Assembly (NCBI RefSeq): GCF_006351005.1
Contig: NZ_VENP01000002.1
Location: 62,001-126,000, forward strand
DNA length: 64,000 bases
Reading direction: 5' to 3'
DNA from: Miniimonas arenae
GTDB lineage: Bacteria; Actinomycetota; Actinomycetes; Actinomycetales; Beutenbergiaceae
The notes under the pieces were generated by a model. That model ran no database searches, was not told the origin of the DNA, and saw nothing but the letters and a program-made list of their open reading frames with translations. Shown here piece after piece: positions 1 through 7,869 of this stretch. The stretch's first letter is position 1; each line of letters begins with the position of its first letter. A program made the translations under genes and the position numbers.

Positions 1-174
1 TGTGACATCGGCTGATCGGGTCGACCGGACGGGCCCGGGCACCCGGCCGCCGGGCACCCGTCGGGCGCGCCTCGCGGCGACCGCGACCCGCGGCCGCGAG
101 GGAATGCCGCGCGCTCGGACGAGGTTCACCCAGGAGTGCCGTGGAAGCGCCGCGGCCCCACGAAGGGAGACACC

Positions 175-606
175 ATGCCCCGTCCCGTGATCAGCGAGGC
201 CAGCACGGTCTGGCACGGCGACCTGCTGAGCGGCTCCGGTCGCACCACCCCCGCCTCCGGCGCCTTCCCCACCGTCGACCTGGCGTGGAACTCCCGCGCC
301 GAGGGCGCCGGCGCCACGACCACGCCCGAGGAGCTCATCGCCGCCGCGCACGCCTCCTGCTACTCGATGGCGCTGTCGCACGAGCTCGCCGGCAAGGGCA
401 CCCCGCCCACGCGCGTCGAGACGTCCGCAGCGGTGACGTTCGTCGCCGGTGAGGGCATCACCGGGATCGTCCTCACGGTCGAGGCCGAGGTCCCCGGCAT
501 CACCGAGGAGGACTTCCTCGCGGTCGCCGACGGCGCCAAGACGGGCTGCCCCGTGAGCGCCGCCCTGGCCGCGGTGCCGATCACCCTCGAGGCCACGCTC
601 CGCTGA
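175..606 (+). CDS. OsmC family peroxiredoxin
   Basis: A 143-residue protein of the OsmC/Ohr fold, the usual family size, expected to reduce organic hydroperoxides in the cytoplasm using a cysteine pair. Both family cysteines are visible: Cys62 in 'AHASCYSMAL' and Cys125 in 'KTGCPVS'. The CPVS context fits the OsmC branch better than Ohr. The ATG at 175 is preferred over an in-frame ATG 39 bases upstream because AAGGGAGA (163-170) lies 4 bases before it, and the extra arginine-rich residues do not look like family sequence. It appears to be a single-gene unit, converging on coaE at a strong hairpin. Bases 1-174 before it show no convincing gene. Confidence 0.9.
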   Translation: MPRPVISEASTVWHGDLLSGSGRTTPASGAFPTVDLAWNSRAEGAGATTTPEELIAAAHASCYSMALSHELAGKGTPPTRVETSAAVTFVAGEGITGIVLTVEAEVPGITEEDFLAVADGAKTGCPVSAALAAVPITLEATLR

Positions 607-624
607 CCTCCGTCAGCACGGCGC

Positions 625-666
625 GCACTGGCGGCCGGCGCCCCTCAGGGCGCCGGCCGCCAGTGC
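625..666. terminator. Bidirectional hairpin terminator between OsmC gene and coaE
   Basis: A perfect 19-base-pair inverted repeat (625-643 with 648-666) with a four-base loop, CTCA. It lies 18 bases after the OsmC stop. On the other strand it contains the end of coaE: the coaE stop codon (645-647) sits in the loop. No T-tract follows, as is common for actinobacterial hairpin terminators. Confidence 0.75.
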
Positions 667-1790
667 GTACGACGCACCCAGTCGGCCAGGACGGGAGCGA
701 CCTCGGCGAACGAGGCGCTCGTCGTGGCCGGCGACGGCTCGGGCGGCGCGGCCCGCAGCCGGTCTCGCGCCGCCAGAGGCCACAACCAGCCCGCCGACCC
801 GGTCAGCCGCACGGCGATCTCGACGGCGCGACCCGGGTCCGCGGCCCCATGCGTCACGGTGAGCCAGTCCTGCGCCGCCTCCTCGAACCCCGGCAGCGCA
901 GCCGGGGTGTGGTGCAGCCGGAACTCCCCGACCCGCGGGAACCCCGCCCGCTCCAGCTGCTGCGTCAGCGCCCCGACGTCCCGCCACGACGCCACCCCCA
1001 CCTGCAGCTCGATCACGTCCGGGGCCGCCGCCCCGGGGACGGCCGTGAGCCCGACGTGCGCGACGTCGTGCACCAGCTCCCCGCCCGCCCGGCGCACCCG
1101 CGCCACGAGGCGAGCGGCCGCGGCGGACCAGCGATCGCCGTCGGGCTCCACGACGGCACCCGCGTGCTCCACCGCACGACGGTGGCGGACGTTCGCCTCG
1201 TACGGGACGAGCCGGTCCCGCCACAGCTGCTCGATCCGGGCGCGCATCGCGGCCACGGGCTCGGAGGTGTCCAGCACGACGTCCGCGACCGCGGCTCGCT
1301 CCTCGTCCGACGCCTGCGCCGCGACCCGCGCGAGGACCGCCTCCCGCGTCATCCCGCGCTCCTCGACCGCGCGCCGTACCCGCTCCTCGAGCCGCGCCCA
1401 CGTCACGAGGACGAGGTGGTAGCGGGGGGCGAGCCCGTTCTCGGTGAGCAGCGGGACGTCGTGCACCACGACGGCGTCCTCCCGCGCGCGGCGGACCCGC
1501 TCCTCGAACGCCGCCCCGACGGCCGGGTGCACAATCGCCTCGAGATCACGGCGCGCGGCGACGTCGTCGAACACGCGGGCAGCGAGCGCGGCGCGGTCCA
1601 GGCTGCCGTCCCCGGCCAGGACTCCGGACCCGAACCGCGCGACGACGGCCGCGAGTCCGGGCGTTCCGGGGTCGAGCACCTCGCGGGCGAGCACGTCGGC
1701 GTCGACCACGTCGGCGCCGAGCTCGGCGAGGGTGCGCGCCGCCGTCGACTTGCCCGAGGCGATGCCCCCGGTGAGCCCGACGATCAGCAC
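645..1790 (-). CDS. coaE: Dephospho-CoA kinase with C-terminal GrpB (UPF0157) domain
   Basis: Last step of coenzyme A synthesis: ATP-dependent phosphorylation of the 3' hydroxyl of dephospho-CoA. The 381-residue product opens with the P-loop 'GLTGGIASGKST' (Lys14), followed by the CoaE core with 'DADVLAREV' and the 'HPAV' segment. Residues from about 215 to the end match the GrpB/UPF0157 domain ('VAHVGLTAVPG', 'IELQVGV'), a fusion known from mycobacterial and other actinobacterial CoaE. Start is the GTG at 1790, two codons before the P-loop strand, overlapping the end of pcp by 7 bases, which implies translational coupling. Its neighbours rpsA and polA lie nearby, as in other actinobacteria. 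Confidence 0.93.
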   Translation of the reverse strand: MLIVGLTGGIASGKSTAARTLAELGADVVDADVLAREVLDPGTPGLAAVVARFGSGVLAGDGSLDRAALAARVFDDVAARRDLEAIVHPAVGAAFEERVRRAREDAVVVHDVPLLTENGLAPRYHLVLVTWARLEERVRRAVEERGMTREAVLARVAAQASDEERAAVADVVLDTSEPVAAMRARIEQLWRDRLVPYEANVRHRRAVEHAGAVVEPDGDRWSAAAARLVARVRRAGGELVHDVAHVGLTAVPGAAAPDVIELQVGVASWRDVGALTQQLERAGFPRVGEFRLHHTPAALPGFEEAAQDWLTVTHGAADPGRAVEIAVRLTGSAGWLWPLAARDRLRAAPPEPSPATTSASFAEVAPVLADWVRRTHWRPAP

Positions 1791-2497
1791 GTGGCCACTC
1801 CAGCGGTCGCGTCGAGCATCGCCCGCTCGGGCCCGGCGAGCGCAGTGAGCGTGCTGGCCAGCACCGCGCGGACGGCCGCCACGACGTCGTCGAGCGGCAC
1901 GAGGGGAACCGAGGCGGCGAGCGGGTCGTGGTCGGCGAGGGAGTCGGTGCCGGTCGCCGGCACGTGGACGAACCCGGCGACCGCGCCCGAGCCGGCCGTG
2001 AGGTCGAGCAGGTGGTACATCGTCGCGTTGCACACGTAGGCGCCGGCGGTGAGCGAGTCGGCGACGGCGAGGCCGCGCCCCCGGGCGTCCGCGAGGATCC
2101 GCGCGACCGGCAGGCGGGTGAAGAAGCCGTCCGGCCCGCCGGGACGCACGGCCTCCTCGCGCGGCGCGGCGCCGTCGTTGTCCGGGATGCGCGCGTGCGC
2201 GAGGTTGACCGCCACGCGCTCGACCTCGACACGGCCCCGGCCCGCCGCCAGCCCGAGCGAGAGCACGACGGCGGGCTCGACCTCCGCGATCGCGGCGGCC
2301 AGGGCGGGGCGCACCCCGCCGAACGTCACGGGCAGCCGTCGCGCCACGACGCGCGTGTCGAGCACACCGGGCTCGCGTCCGGGCACCTGGTCGTCGGCGC
2401 CGTCGCCCGCCAGCGCCTGCGCGACGTCCCACGAGGGGTTGCGCCGTGCGCCGCCGAACGGCTCGAAGCCCGTGACCAGGACGGTGCGAGCCGTCAC
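1784..2497 (-). CDS. pcp: Pyroglutamyl-peptidase I
   Basis: Cytoplasmic cysteine peptidase (family C15) that removes N-terminal pyroglutamate from peptides. At 237 residues it is slightly longer than the typical 215. Visible features are the N-terminal 'VLVTGFEPFGG', Glu93 in 'VERVAVN', the nucleophile Cys156 in 'AGAYVCNATMYH' and His178 in 'GFVHVPATG', which together form the family's Glu-Cys-His triad. It starts with an overlap of 4 bases with the upstream aldehyde dehydrogenase stop and ends inside the first codons of coaE, so it is probably cotranscribed with both. Confidence 0.93.
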   Translation of the reverse strand: MTARTVLVTGFEPFGGARRNPSWDVAQALAGDGADDQVPGREPGVLDTRVVARRLPVTFGGVRPALAAAIAEVEPAVVLSLGLAAGRGRVEVERVAVNLAHARIPDNDGAAPREEAVRPGGPDGFFTRLPVARILADARGRGLAVADSLTAGAYVCNATMYHLLDLTAGSGAVAGFVHVPATGTDSLADHDPLAASVPLVPLDDVVAAVRAVLASTLTALAGPERAMLDATAGVATC

Positions 2498-3927
2498 GCG
2501 TCGTCCTCGATCGCCGTCATCACGTGCTTGATCCGGGTGTAGTCCTCGAGCCCGAAGATCGACAGGTCCTTGCCGTACCCGGAGTCCTTGAACCCGCCGT
2601 GCGGCATCTCGGCGACGAGCGGGATGTGCGTGTTCACCCAGACGCAGCCCGCGTCGATCTCGGCCGCGAGCCGGCCGGCACGCGCCACGTCACGCGTCCA
2701 GACCGATGCCGCGAGCCCGTACCGGACCCCGTTGGCGAGCGCGAGCGCCTCGGCCTCGTCGGCGAACGGCTGCACCGTGAGCACCGGCCCGAAGGTCTCC
2801 TCCTGGACGATCGGGTCGTCCTGGCGCACGCCGGTGACGACCGTCGGCGCCACGAAGTAGCCCACGTCCCCGACCCGGGTGCCGCCCGTCTCGACCCGGG
2901 CGTGCGGCGGGAGGTCCGCGAGCACCCCGGTCACCTTGGCGAGGTGCGCCACGCTGTTGAGCGGGCCGTACAGGGCGTCCTCGTCGGTCGACGAGACCAC
3001 GAGCGCCTCGCTGGCGCGGACGAGCTCGGCGACCAGCGCGTCGTGCACGCCCTCCTGCACGAGCACCCGGGTGACCGCCGTGCAGTCCTGGCCCGCGTTG
3101 AAGAACGCCGCGCCGACGAGCGCGTCAGCGGTCGAGGCGAGCTCGACGTCGTCGAACACCACGGCCGGCGCCTTGCCGCCGAGCTCGAGGTGCGAGCGGC
3201 GCGGCCCGTCGGCGGCCGCGGCGGCGACGGCCCGGCCCGCGCGCACCGATCCGGTGATCGCGACGAGCCCGGGCGTGGGGTGGCGCGTGAGCAGCTCGCC
3301 GGTGGAGGCGTCCCCGAGGACGACGTTGAGCACCCCGACGGGCAGGATCCCGCTCGAGAGGCGGGCGAGGACGAGCGTGGACTCCGGGGTGGTGTCGCTC
3401 GGCTTGAGGACCACCGTGTTGCCCGCCGCCAGCGCCGGGGCGAGCTTCCAGATCGCCATCATGATCGGGTAGTTCCACGGCGTGACCTGGCCGACGACGC
3501 CGACCGGCTCGCGCCGCACGTACGAGGTGTGGCCCGGCATGAACTCCCCCGCCGCGGTACCTGCGAGCGTGCGCGCGGCGCCCGCGAAGAACCGCACGTG
3601 GTCCGCGCCGGTGAGGACCTCCTCCACCCGGATCGCCTCGCGGGGCTGACCGGTGTTGCGCCACTGCGCCTCGACGAGCTCGTCCGCCGCGGCCTCGATC
3701 GCGTCGGCCCACGCGAGCAGCGCCCGCTGCCGGTCCTTCGGGGTCGTGCGCCGCCACCCCGCCCGCGCCGCGTCCGCGGCGGCGTACGCCGCGTCGACGT
3801 CGTCGGCGTCGCTCACCGGCGAGGAGGCGACCACCTCCTCGGTCGCCGGGTTCACGACGTCGAGCCGGCCCGTGCCGTGGGCGGCGACGAACGCGCCGGC
3901 GATCCAGTTCTGCAGCTCGGTGACCAC
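2494..3927 (-). CDS. patD: Gamma-aminobutyraldehyde dehydrogenase (PatD-like)
   Basis: NAD(P)-dependent aldehyde dehydrogenase, 477 residues, probably oxidising 4-aminobutanal to 4-aminobutyrate (GABA) in putrescine breakdown. The catalytic Cys282 is in 'FFNAGQDCTAV' and the general base Glu248 is in 'LELGGKAP'. The 'FFAGAAR' and 'APWNYPxMM'-type region (here 'TPWNYPIMM') resembles E. coli PatD/YdcW closely. The adjacent gabT upstream, which would consume GABA, supports the substrate, although betaine aldehyde dehydrogenases are near relatives. Start is the GTG at 3927, preceded by a strong AGGAGGA. The 154 bases between gabT and this gene (3928-4081) hold nothing recognisable apart from this ribosome binding site. 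Confidence 0.85.
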   Translation of the reverse strand: MVTELQNWIAGAFVAAHGTGRLDVVNPATEEVVASSPVSDADDVDAAYAAADAARAGWRRTTPKDRQRALLAWADAIEAAADELVEAQWRNTGQPREAIRVEEVLTGADHVRFFAGAARTLAGTAAGEFMPGHTSYVRREPVGVVGQVTPWNYPIMMAIWKLAPALAAGNTVVLKPSDTTPESTLVLARLSSGILPVGVLNVVLGDASTGELLTRHPTPGLVAITGSVRAGRAVAAAAADGPRRSHLELGGKAPAVVFDDVELASTADALVGAAFFNAGQDCTAVTRVLVQEGVHDALVAELVRASEALVVSSTDEDALYGPLNSVAHLAKVTGVLADLPPHARVETGGTRVGDVGYFVAPTVVTGVRQDDPIVQEETFGPVLTVQPFADEAEALALANGVRYGLAASVWTRDVARAGRLAAEIDAGCVWVNTHIPLVAEMPHGGFKDSGYGKDLSIFGLEDYTRIKHVMTAIEDDA

Positions 3928-4081
3928 GTGTCCTCCTCGGTGCGGGTGGTGCTCGGGTTGTCGGTGGCGGGTGACGGTGCAGGTGCGGGTGCCGGGCGCT
4001 GGGCGGGGTCCGGAGCGGGTTCGGCGCGAGCCCGGGGTGGGCTCGTCGGGGGCTCGGCGCGGCGGGGCGTTCCCCCGCCGG

Positions 4082-5440
4082 TCAGCCCGGCTGGGCGGCG
4101 AGGGCGTCGAGCACGACGTCGAGGCCCTCGGCGAGCAGATCGGGCCCGATCGTGAGGGGCGGCAGCAGTCGCAGCACGTTGCCGTCCGTGCCGCAGGTCA
4201 GCACGATCACACCTGCGCGGTGCGCCGCTTGGGCCACCGCTCGCGTGAGCGCGGCGTCCGGCGCCCCGGTGATCGGGTCGACGATCTCGACGGCGAGCAT
4301 CGCCCCCCGGCCGCGCACGTCGCCGATCCGCGGGTCGCCGGCCTGCGCCGCACGCAGCCGGTCGAGGACGAGGCGCTCGATCGCGCGCGCCGCCCCGACG
4401 AGGTCGTCCTCCTCGTACGTGCGCAGCGCGGCCAGCGCCGCCGCGCACGCCAGCGGGTTGCCGCCGTAGGTGCCGCCGAGGCCGCCCGGCCCGACGGCGT
4501 CCATCAGCTCGGCGCGCCCGGTCATCGCCGACAGCGGCAGCCCGCCGGCGATGCCCTTCGCCATCGTCACGAGGTCGGGCACCACGCCCTCGTGCTCGCA
4601 CGCGAACATCGCGCCGGTCCGGGCGAACCCCGTCTGCACCTCGTCGGCGACGAGCAGCACACCGTGGTCACGGCACCACCGCGCGAGGCCGGCCAGGAAG
4701 CCAGGGGCGGGCACGATGAACCCGCCCTCACCCTGGATCGGCTCGATCACCACGGCGGCGACGTTGGCCGCGCCGACCTGCGTCGTGATCGTCGCGACCG
4801 TCCGCGCGAGCGCTTCCTCGCCGGTCAGTCCGTCCCGGAAGGGGTAGGACGCGCTCGCGCGGTACACCTCGGGCGCGAACGGGCCGAAGCCCTGCTTGTA
4901 CGGCGCCACCTTCGCCGTCATCGTCATCGTGAGCGTCGTGCGCCCGTGGTAGGCGTGGTCCACCACGACGACGGCGGGCCGACCGGTCGCGGCGCGGGCC
5001 ACCTTCACCGCGTTCTCCACGGCCTCCGCGCCCGACGTGAACAGCGCCGTGCGCTTGGCGTGGTCGCCCGGCGTCAGGCGGGCGAGCTCCTCGGCCACGG
5101 CGACGTACGACTCGTACGGCGTGACCATGAAGCACGTGTGCGTGAACGCCTCGACCTGCGCCCGCACGGCCTCGACGACGCGCGGCGCCGCGTTGCCGAC
5201 GCTCGTGACCGCGATGCCCGACCCGAGGTCGATGAGCACGTTGCCGTCGACGTCCTCGACGACCCCGCCGCCCGCACGCGCCGCGTACACCGGCATGGTC
5301 GAGGCGACCGCGGCGCTGACGGCTACGGCGCGCCGTTCGGCCAGCGCGAGCGACCGGGGGCCGGGGATCGCCGTGCGCAGGACCCGGCGCTGCGCCAGCG
5401 CCTCGTGCGCCGTGCTGGTGCTGGTGCTGGTGCTGACCAT
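4082..5440 (-). CDS. gabT: 4-aminobutyrate--2-oxoglutarate transaminase
   Basis: PLP-dependent class III aminotransferase, 452 residues, moving the amino group of GABA to 2-oxoglutarate to give succinate semialdehyde and glutamate. Asp266 in 'VADEVQTGF' and the Schiff-base Lys295 in 'TMAKGIAGG' are present, as is the 'GGTYGGNPLACAAAL' segment. The ATG at 5440 is chosen because AGGAGG lies 7 bases upstream and the following sequence is family-like after a short Ser-Thr repeat (residues 3-10). It is the first gene of a minus-strand unit with the PatD-like dehydrogenase, fitting a putrescine/GABA route. Confidence 0.92.
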   Translation of the reverse strand: MVSTSTSTSTAHEALAQRRVLRTAIPGPRSLALAERRAVAVSAAVASTMPVYAARAGGGVVEDVDGNVLIDLGSGIAVTSVGNAAPRVVEAVRAQVEAFTHTCFMVTPYESYVAVAEELARLTPGDHAKRTALFTSGAEAVENAVKVARAATGRPAVVVVDHAYHGRTTLTMTMTAKVAPYKQGFGPFAPEVYRASASYPFRDGLTGEEALARTVATITTQVGAANVAAVVIEPIQGEGGFIVPAPGFLAGLARWCRDHGVLLVADEVQTGFARTGAMFACEHEGVVPDLVTMAKGIAGGLPLSAMTGRAELMDAVGPGGLGGTYGGNPLACAAALAALRTYEEDDLVGAARAIERLVLDRLRAAQAGDPRIGDVRGRGAMLAVEIVDPITGAPDAALTRAVAQAAHRAGVIVLTCGTDGNVLRLLPPLTIGPDLLAEGLDVVLDALAAQPG

Positions 5441-5581
5441 CCGTGCCTCCTCGCTCGGCCGCGCCCGGTGCTGCTCGGTGTGGCGGCTCCCGTCACCGTA
5501 TCCCGCGCCGCCCCAGGACGTGTCGTGCGCCACGTCGGAACGCGTGGACGGCCTCCGCCACCAGGAGTACCTTTCCCGAGA

Positions 5582-5600
5582 GTAGGTAAGCCGAACCTTC
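5582..5600 (+). promoter_or_regulatory. Probable IdeR/DtxR iron box upstream of efeU
   Basis: The 19 bases GTAGGTAAGCCGAACCTTC match 14 of 19 positions of the IdeR/DtxR consensus TTAGGTTAGSCTAACCTAA. The site lies 30 bases before the efeU start, where a bound repressor would block transcription when iron is sufficient. A short inverted pair, TACCT (5568-5572) and AGGTA (5584-5588), overlaps it. The match is read directly; the regulator itself is not in this window. Confidence 0.6.
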
Positions 5601-5630
5601 CCGGTCCGGACACCGGACACCGGGAGCAGC

Positions 5631-6545
5631 ATGATCGCGGCATTTCTCATCGGACTGCGCGAGGGCCTCGAGGCCTCGCTCGTCGTCGGCATCCTCGTCG
5701 CCTACCTCCGCAAGACCGGCCGCAGCCACGCGCTGCCGCGCCTGTGGGCGGGGGTGGTGCTCGCCGTCGTGGGCTCCCTCGCGCTGGGCGCCGTCCTGAC
5801 GTTCGGTGCCTACGGGCTCACCTTCCAGGCGCAGGAGGCGATCGGCGGCCTGCTGTCGATCCTCACCGTCGGCCTCGTGACGTGGATGGTCTTCTGGATG
5901 GTGGGCGCGGCGCGCGGGCTCACGCACGACCTGCACGCCCAGCTCGACGCCGCGGGAGACTCCGCGTGGGGCGTCGTCGTGATCGGCTTCGTGTCCGTGG
6001 CGCGCGAGGGCCTGGAGACCACGCTGTTCCTGTGGTCGACGGTCCGCTCGTTCGGCGACGGCCCGGGCGCGGTGCTCGGCGCCGTCGCCGGCCTGCTCGC
6101 CGCCGTCGGCCTCGGCTGGGCGATCTACCGCGGGATGGTGCGCATCGACCTCGCGGTGTTCTTCCGCTGGACCGGCCTGGCGCTCGTCGTCGTGGCCGCC
6201 GGCGTGCTGGCCTACGGCGTGCACGACCTGCAGGAGGCCGGCTTCCTGCCCGGCCCGTTCACGACCGCGGCCCCGATCGACCCCACGACCGGCGCCGTCG
6301 CCGTCGGGCTCGGCGCGTGGCCGTTCGGGTGGGCGTTCCAGGTGTCCGACGTCGTGGCCCCCGACGGCTGGCTGGCTGCCCTGCTCAAGGGCACCGTCGG
6401 GTTCACCCCCGAGATGACCTGGCTCGAGATCACCGTCTGGGCCCTCTACCTCGGCGTCGTCGGCACCGTCTTCGTGCGTCGCGCCTTCCGTCCCCGTCCC
6501 CACACGCCGTCGGCGCCCGCTCGGGTGCCGGAAGGAGCAGCATGA
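5631..6545 (+). CDS. efeU: Iron uptake permease EfeU (FTR1 family)
   Basis: Integral membrane permease that carries iron across the cytoplasmic membrane. The 304-residue protein has about seven hydrophobic segments and both family iron-binding signatures: REGLE at residues 10-14 and again at 125-129. Start ATG at 5631 has GGAG 7 bases upstream. Its stop overlaps the efeO start as ATGA, so efeU-efeO-efeB form one operon. Probable control by an IdeR/DtxR-type repressor is suggested by the iron box at 5582-5600. Confidence 0.95.
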   Translation: MIAAFLIGLREGLEASLVVGILVAYLRKTGRSHALPRLWAGVVLAVVGSLALGAVLTFGAYGLTFQAQEAIGGLLSILTVGLVTWMVFWMVGAARGLTHDLHAQLDAAGDSAWGVVVIGFVSVAREGLETTLFLWSTVRSFGDGPGAVLGAVAGLLAAVGLGWAIYRGMVRIDLAVFFRWTGLALVVVAAGVLAYGVHDLQEAGFLPGPFTTAAPIDPTTGAVAVGLGAWPFGWAFQVSDVVAPDGWLAALLKGTVGFTPEMTWLEITVWALYLGVVGTVFVRRAFRPRPHTPSAPARVPEGAA

Positions 6546-7861
6546 TCACGCCGACAGGCACCTCCCCCACCGCCTCACCACGCACGGCACGCAGCGCCGC
6601 CCGCATCACGGCCCGCACCGGCGCGCGAGCCGGCGCCCCTGCGCTGCTCGTCCCCGCCCTCGCGCTCGCCCTCGCGGGCTGCGTGCCGAACACGCCGCAG
6701 GCCGATGCGAGCGGCGGCGCCGCCGGCGACACGTTCACGGTGAGCTCGACCGACACGGCGTGCGAGGTGAGCGGCGCCGAGGCGACCAGCGGCACGCTCG
6801 CGTTCGACGTGACGAACGACGGTGACCAGGTCACCGAGTTCTACCTCATGGCCTCGGACGGCCTGCGGATCGTCGGCGAGGTCGAGAACATCCCCCCGGG
6901 ATCCTCCCGCACGCTCACGGTCACCGCCCAGCCGGGTGACTACCTCACGCTGTGCAAGCCCGGCATGGTCGGCGCCGGCGTCGGCTCGACGCCGTTCTCC
7001 GTCACCGGCGACCGGGTGGAGCTCACCGGGCCCGACGCCGAGCTCAAGCAGCAGGCCGTCGACCTGTACGCCGCGTTCGTCAAGGACCAGGTCGCGCAGC
7101 TCCTGCCCCAGACCGAGGCGTTCGCGCAGCGGTACGTCGAGGGCGACGACGACGGCGCCCGCGCCGCGTTCCCGATCGTGCGCACGTACTACGAGCGCGT
7201 CGAGCCGGTCGCCGAGGCGCTCGGCGACCTCGACCCGCGGATCGACTACCGCGAGGTCGACGCCGTGGCCGAGGGCCTGGACTGGACCGGGTTCCACCGG
7301 ATCGAGAAGGACCTGTGGCTGCCCGCGCCCGGGTCGCTCAACTCCGACGGCGAGACGGACGCGTACGCGGACTGGACCCCCTCGACGCCCGACGAGCGCG
7401 CGGAGCTCGGCGGGCTGCTCGTCGACGACGTCACCGAGCTGTACGAGTACGTGCACTCCGACGACTTCACCGTCTTCCTCGACGACAAGGGTGCGGACTG
7501 GATCTCCAACGGCGCGATCGGGCTCCTCGACGAGGTCGCGACCGGCAAGATCACGGGCGAGGAGGACTGGTGGTCGGGCACCGACCTCTACGACTTCGCC
7601 GCCAACGTGGAGGGCTCGAAGATGGCGTTCTCGCTCGTCCAGGACCTCGCGTCGAGCTCGGGCGACGACGGCGAGGCCCTCGTCGCGCAGATCGAGACCG
7701 GGTACGCGGACCTCGAGGCCGCCCTCGCGGAGTACGGCTCGCTCGACACGGGCTTCCCGGCGTACTCGACGCTCACCGACGAGGACAAGAAGCAGCTGTC
7801 CGACCTCATCAACGCCCTGGCGGAGCCGCTGTCGCAGCTCACCACCACGGTGCTGTCCTGA
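6542..7861 (+). CDS. efeO: Iron uptake lipoprotein EfeO (cupredoxin plus M75 domain)
   Basis: Extracytoplasmic iron-binding partner of EfeU, 439 residues. A long basic N-terminus leads to a lipobox, 'LALALAGC', with Cys47 as the predicted lipidation site; Gram-negative EfeO proteins are usually soluble and periplasmic, so lipid anchoring suits a Gram-positive envelope. Residues of about 65-150 are the cupredoxin-like domain. The rest is the imelysin/peptidase M75 domain, with the HxxE-type motif in 'GFHRIEKDLW'. It starts inside the efeU stop (ATGA) and is followed 8 bases later by efeB. Confidence 0.93.
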   Translation: MITPTGTSPTASPRTARSAARITARTGARAGAPALLVPALALALAGCVPNTPQADASGGAAGDTFTVSSTDTACEVSGAEATSGTLAFDVTNDGDQVTEFYLMASDGLRIVGEVENIPPGSSRTLTVTAQPGDYLTLCKPGMVGAGVGSTPFSVTGDRVELTGPDAELKQQAVDLYAAFVKDQVAQLLPQTEAFAQRYVEGDDDGARAAFPIVRTYYERVEPVAEALGDLDPRIDYREVDAVAEGLDWTGFHRIEKDLWLPAPGSLNSDGETDAYADWTPSTPDERAELGGLLVDDVTELYEYVHSDDFTVFLDDKGADWISNGAIGLLDEVATGKITGEEDWWSGTDLYDFAANVEGSKMAFSLVQDLASSSGDDGEALVAQIETGYADLEAALAEYGSLDTGFPAYSTLTDEDKKQLSDLINALAEPLSQLTTTVLS

Positions 7862-7869
7862 GCGGTGCG

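Noticed and set aside
2-190. A short open frame before the OsmC gene
   Set aside because: Low-complexity product, overlapping the OsmC start, no ribosome binding site; the GTG is at the window edge.
3653-6500. A very long open frame on the plus strand upstream of and running into efeO
   Set aside because: It is antisense to gabT and the dehydrogenase and out of frame with efeU; its product is Arg/Ala/Gly-rich low complexity. In DNA this GC-rich such frames are expected by chance. Only the efeO part from 6542 is real.
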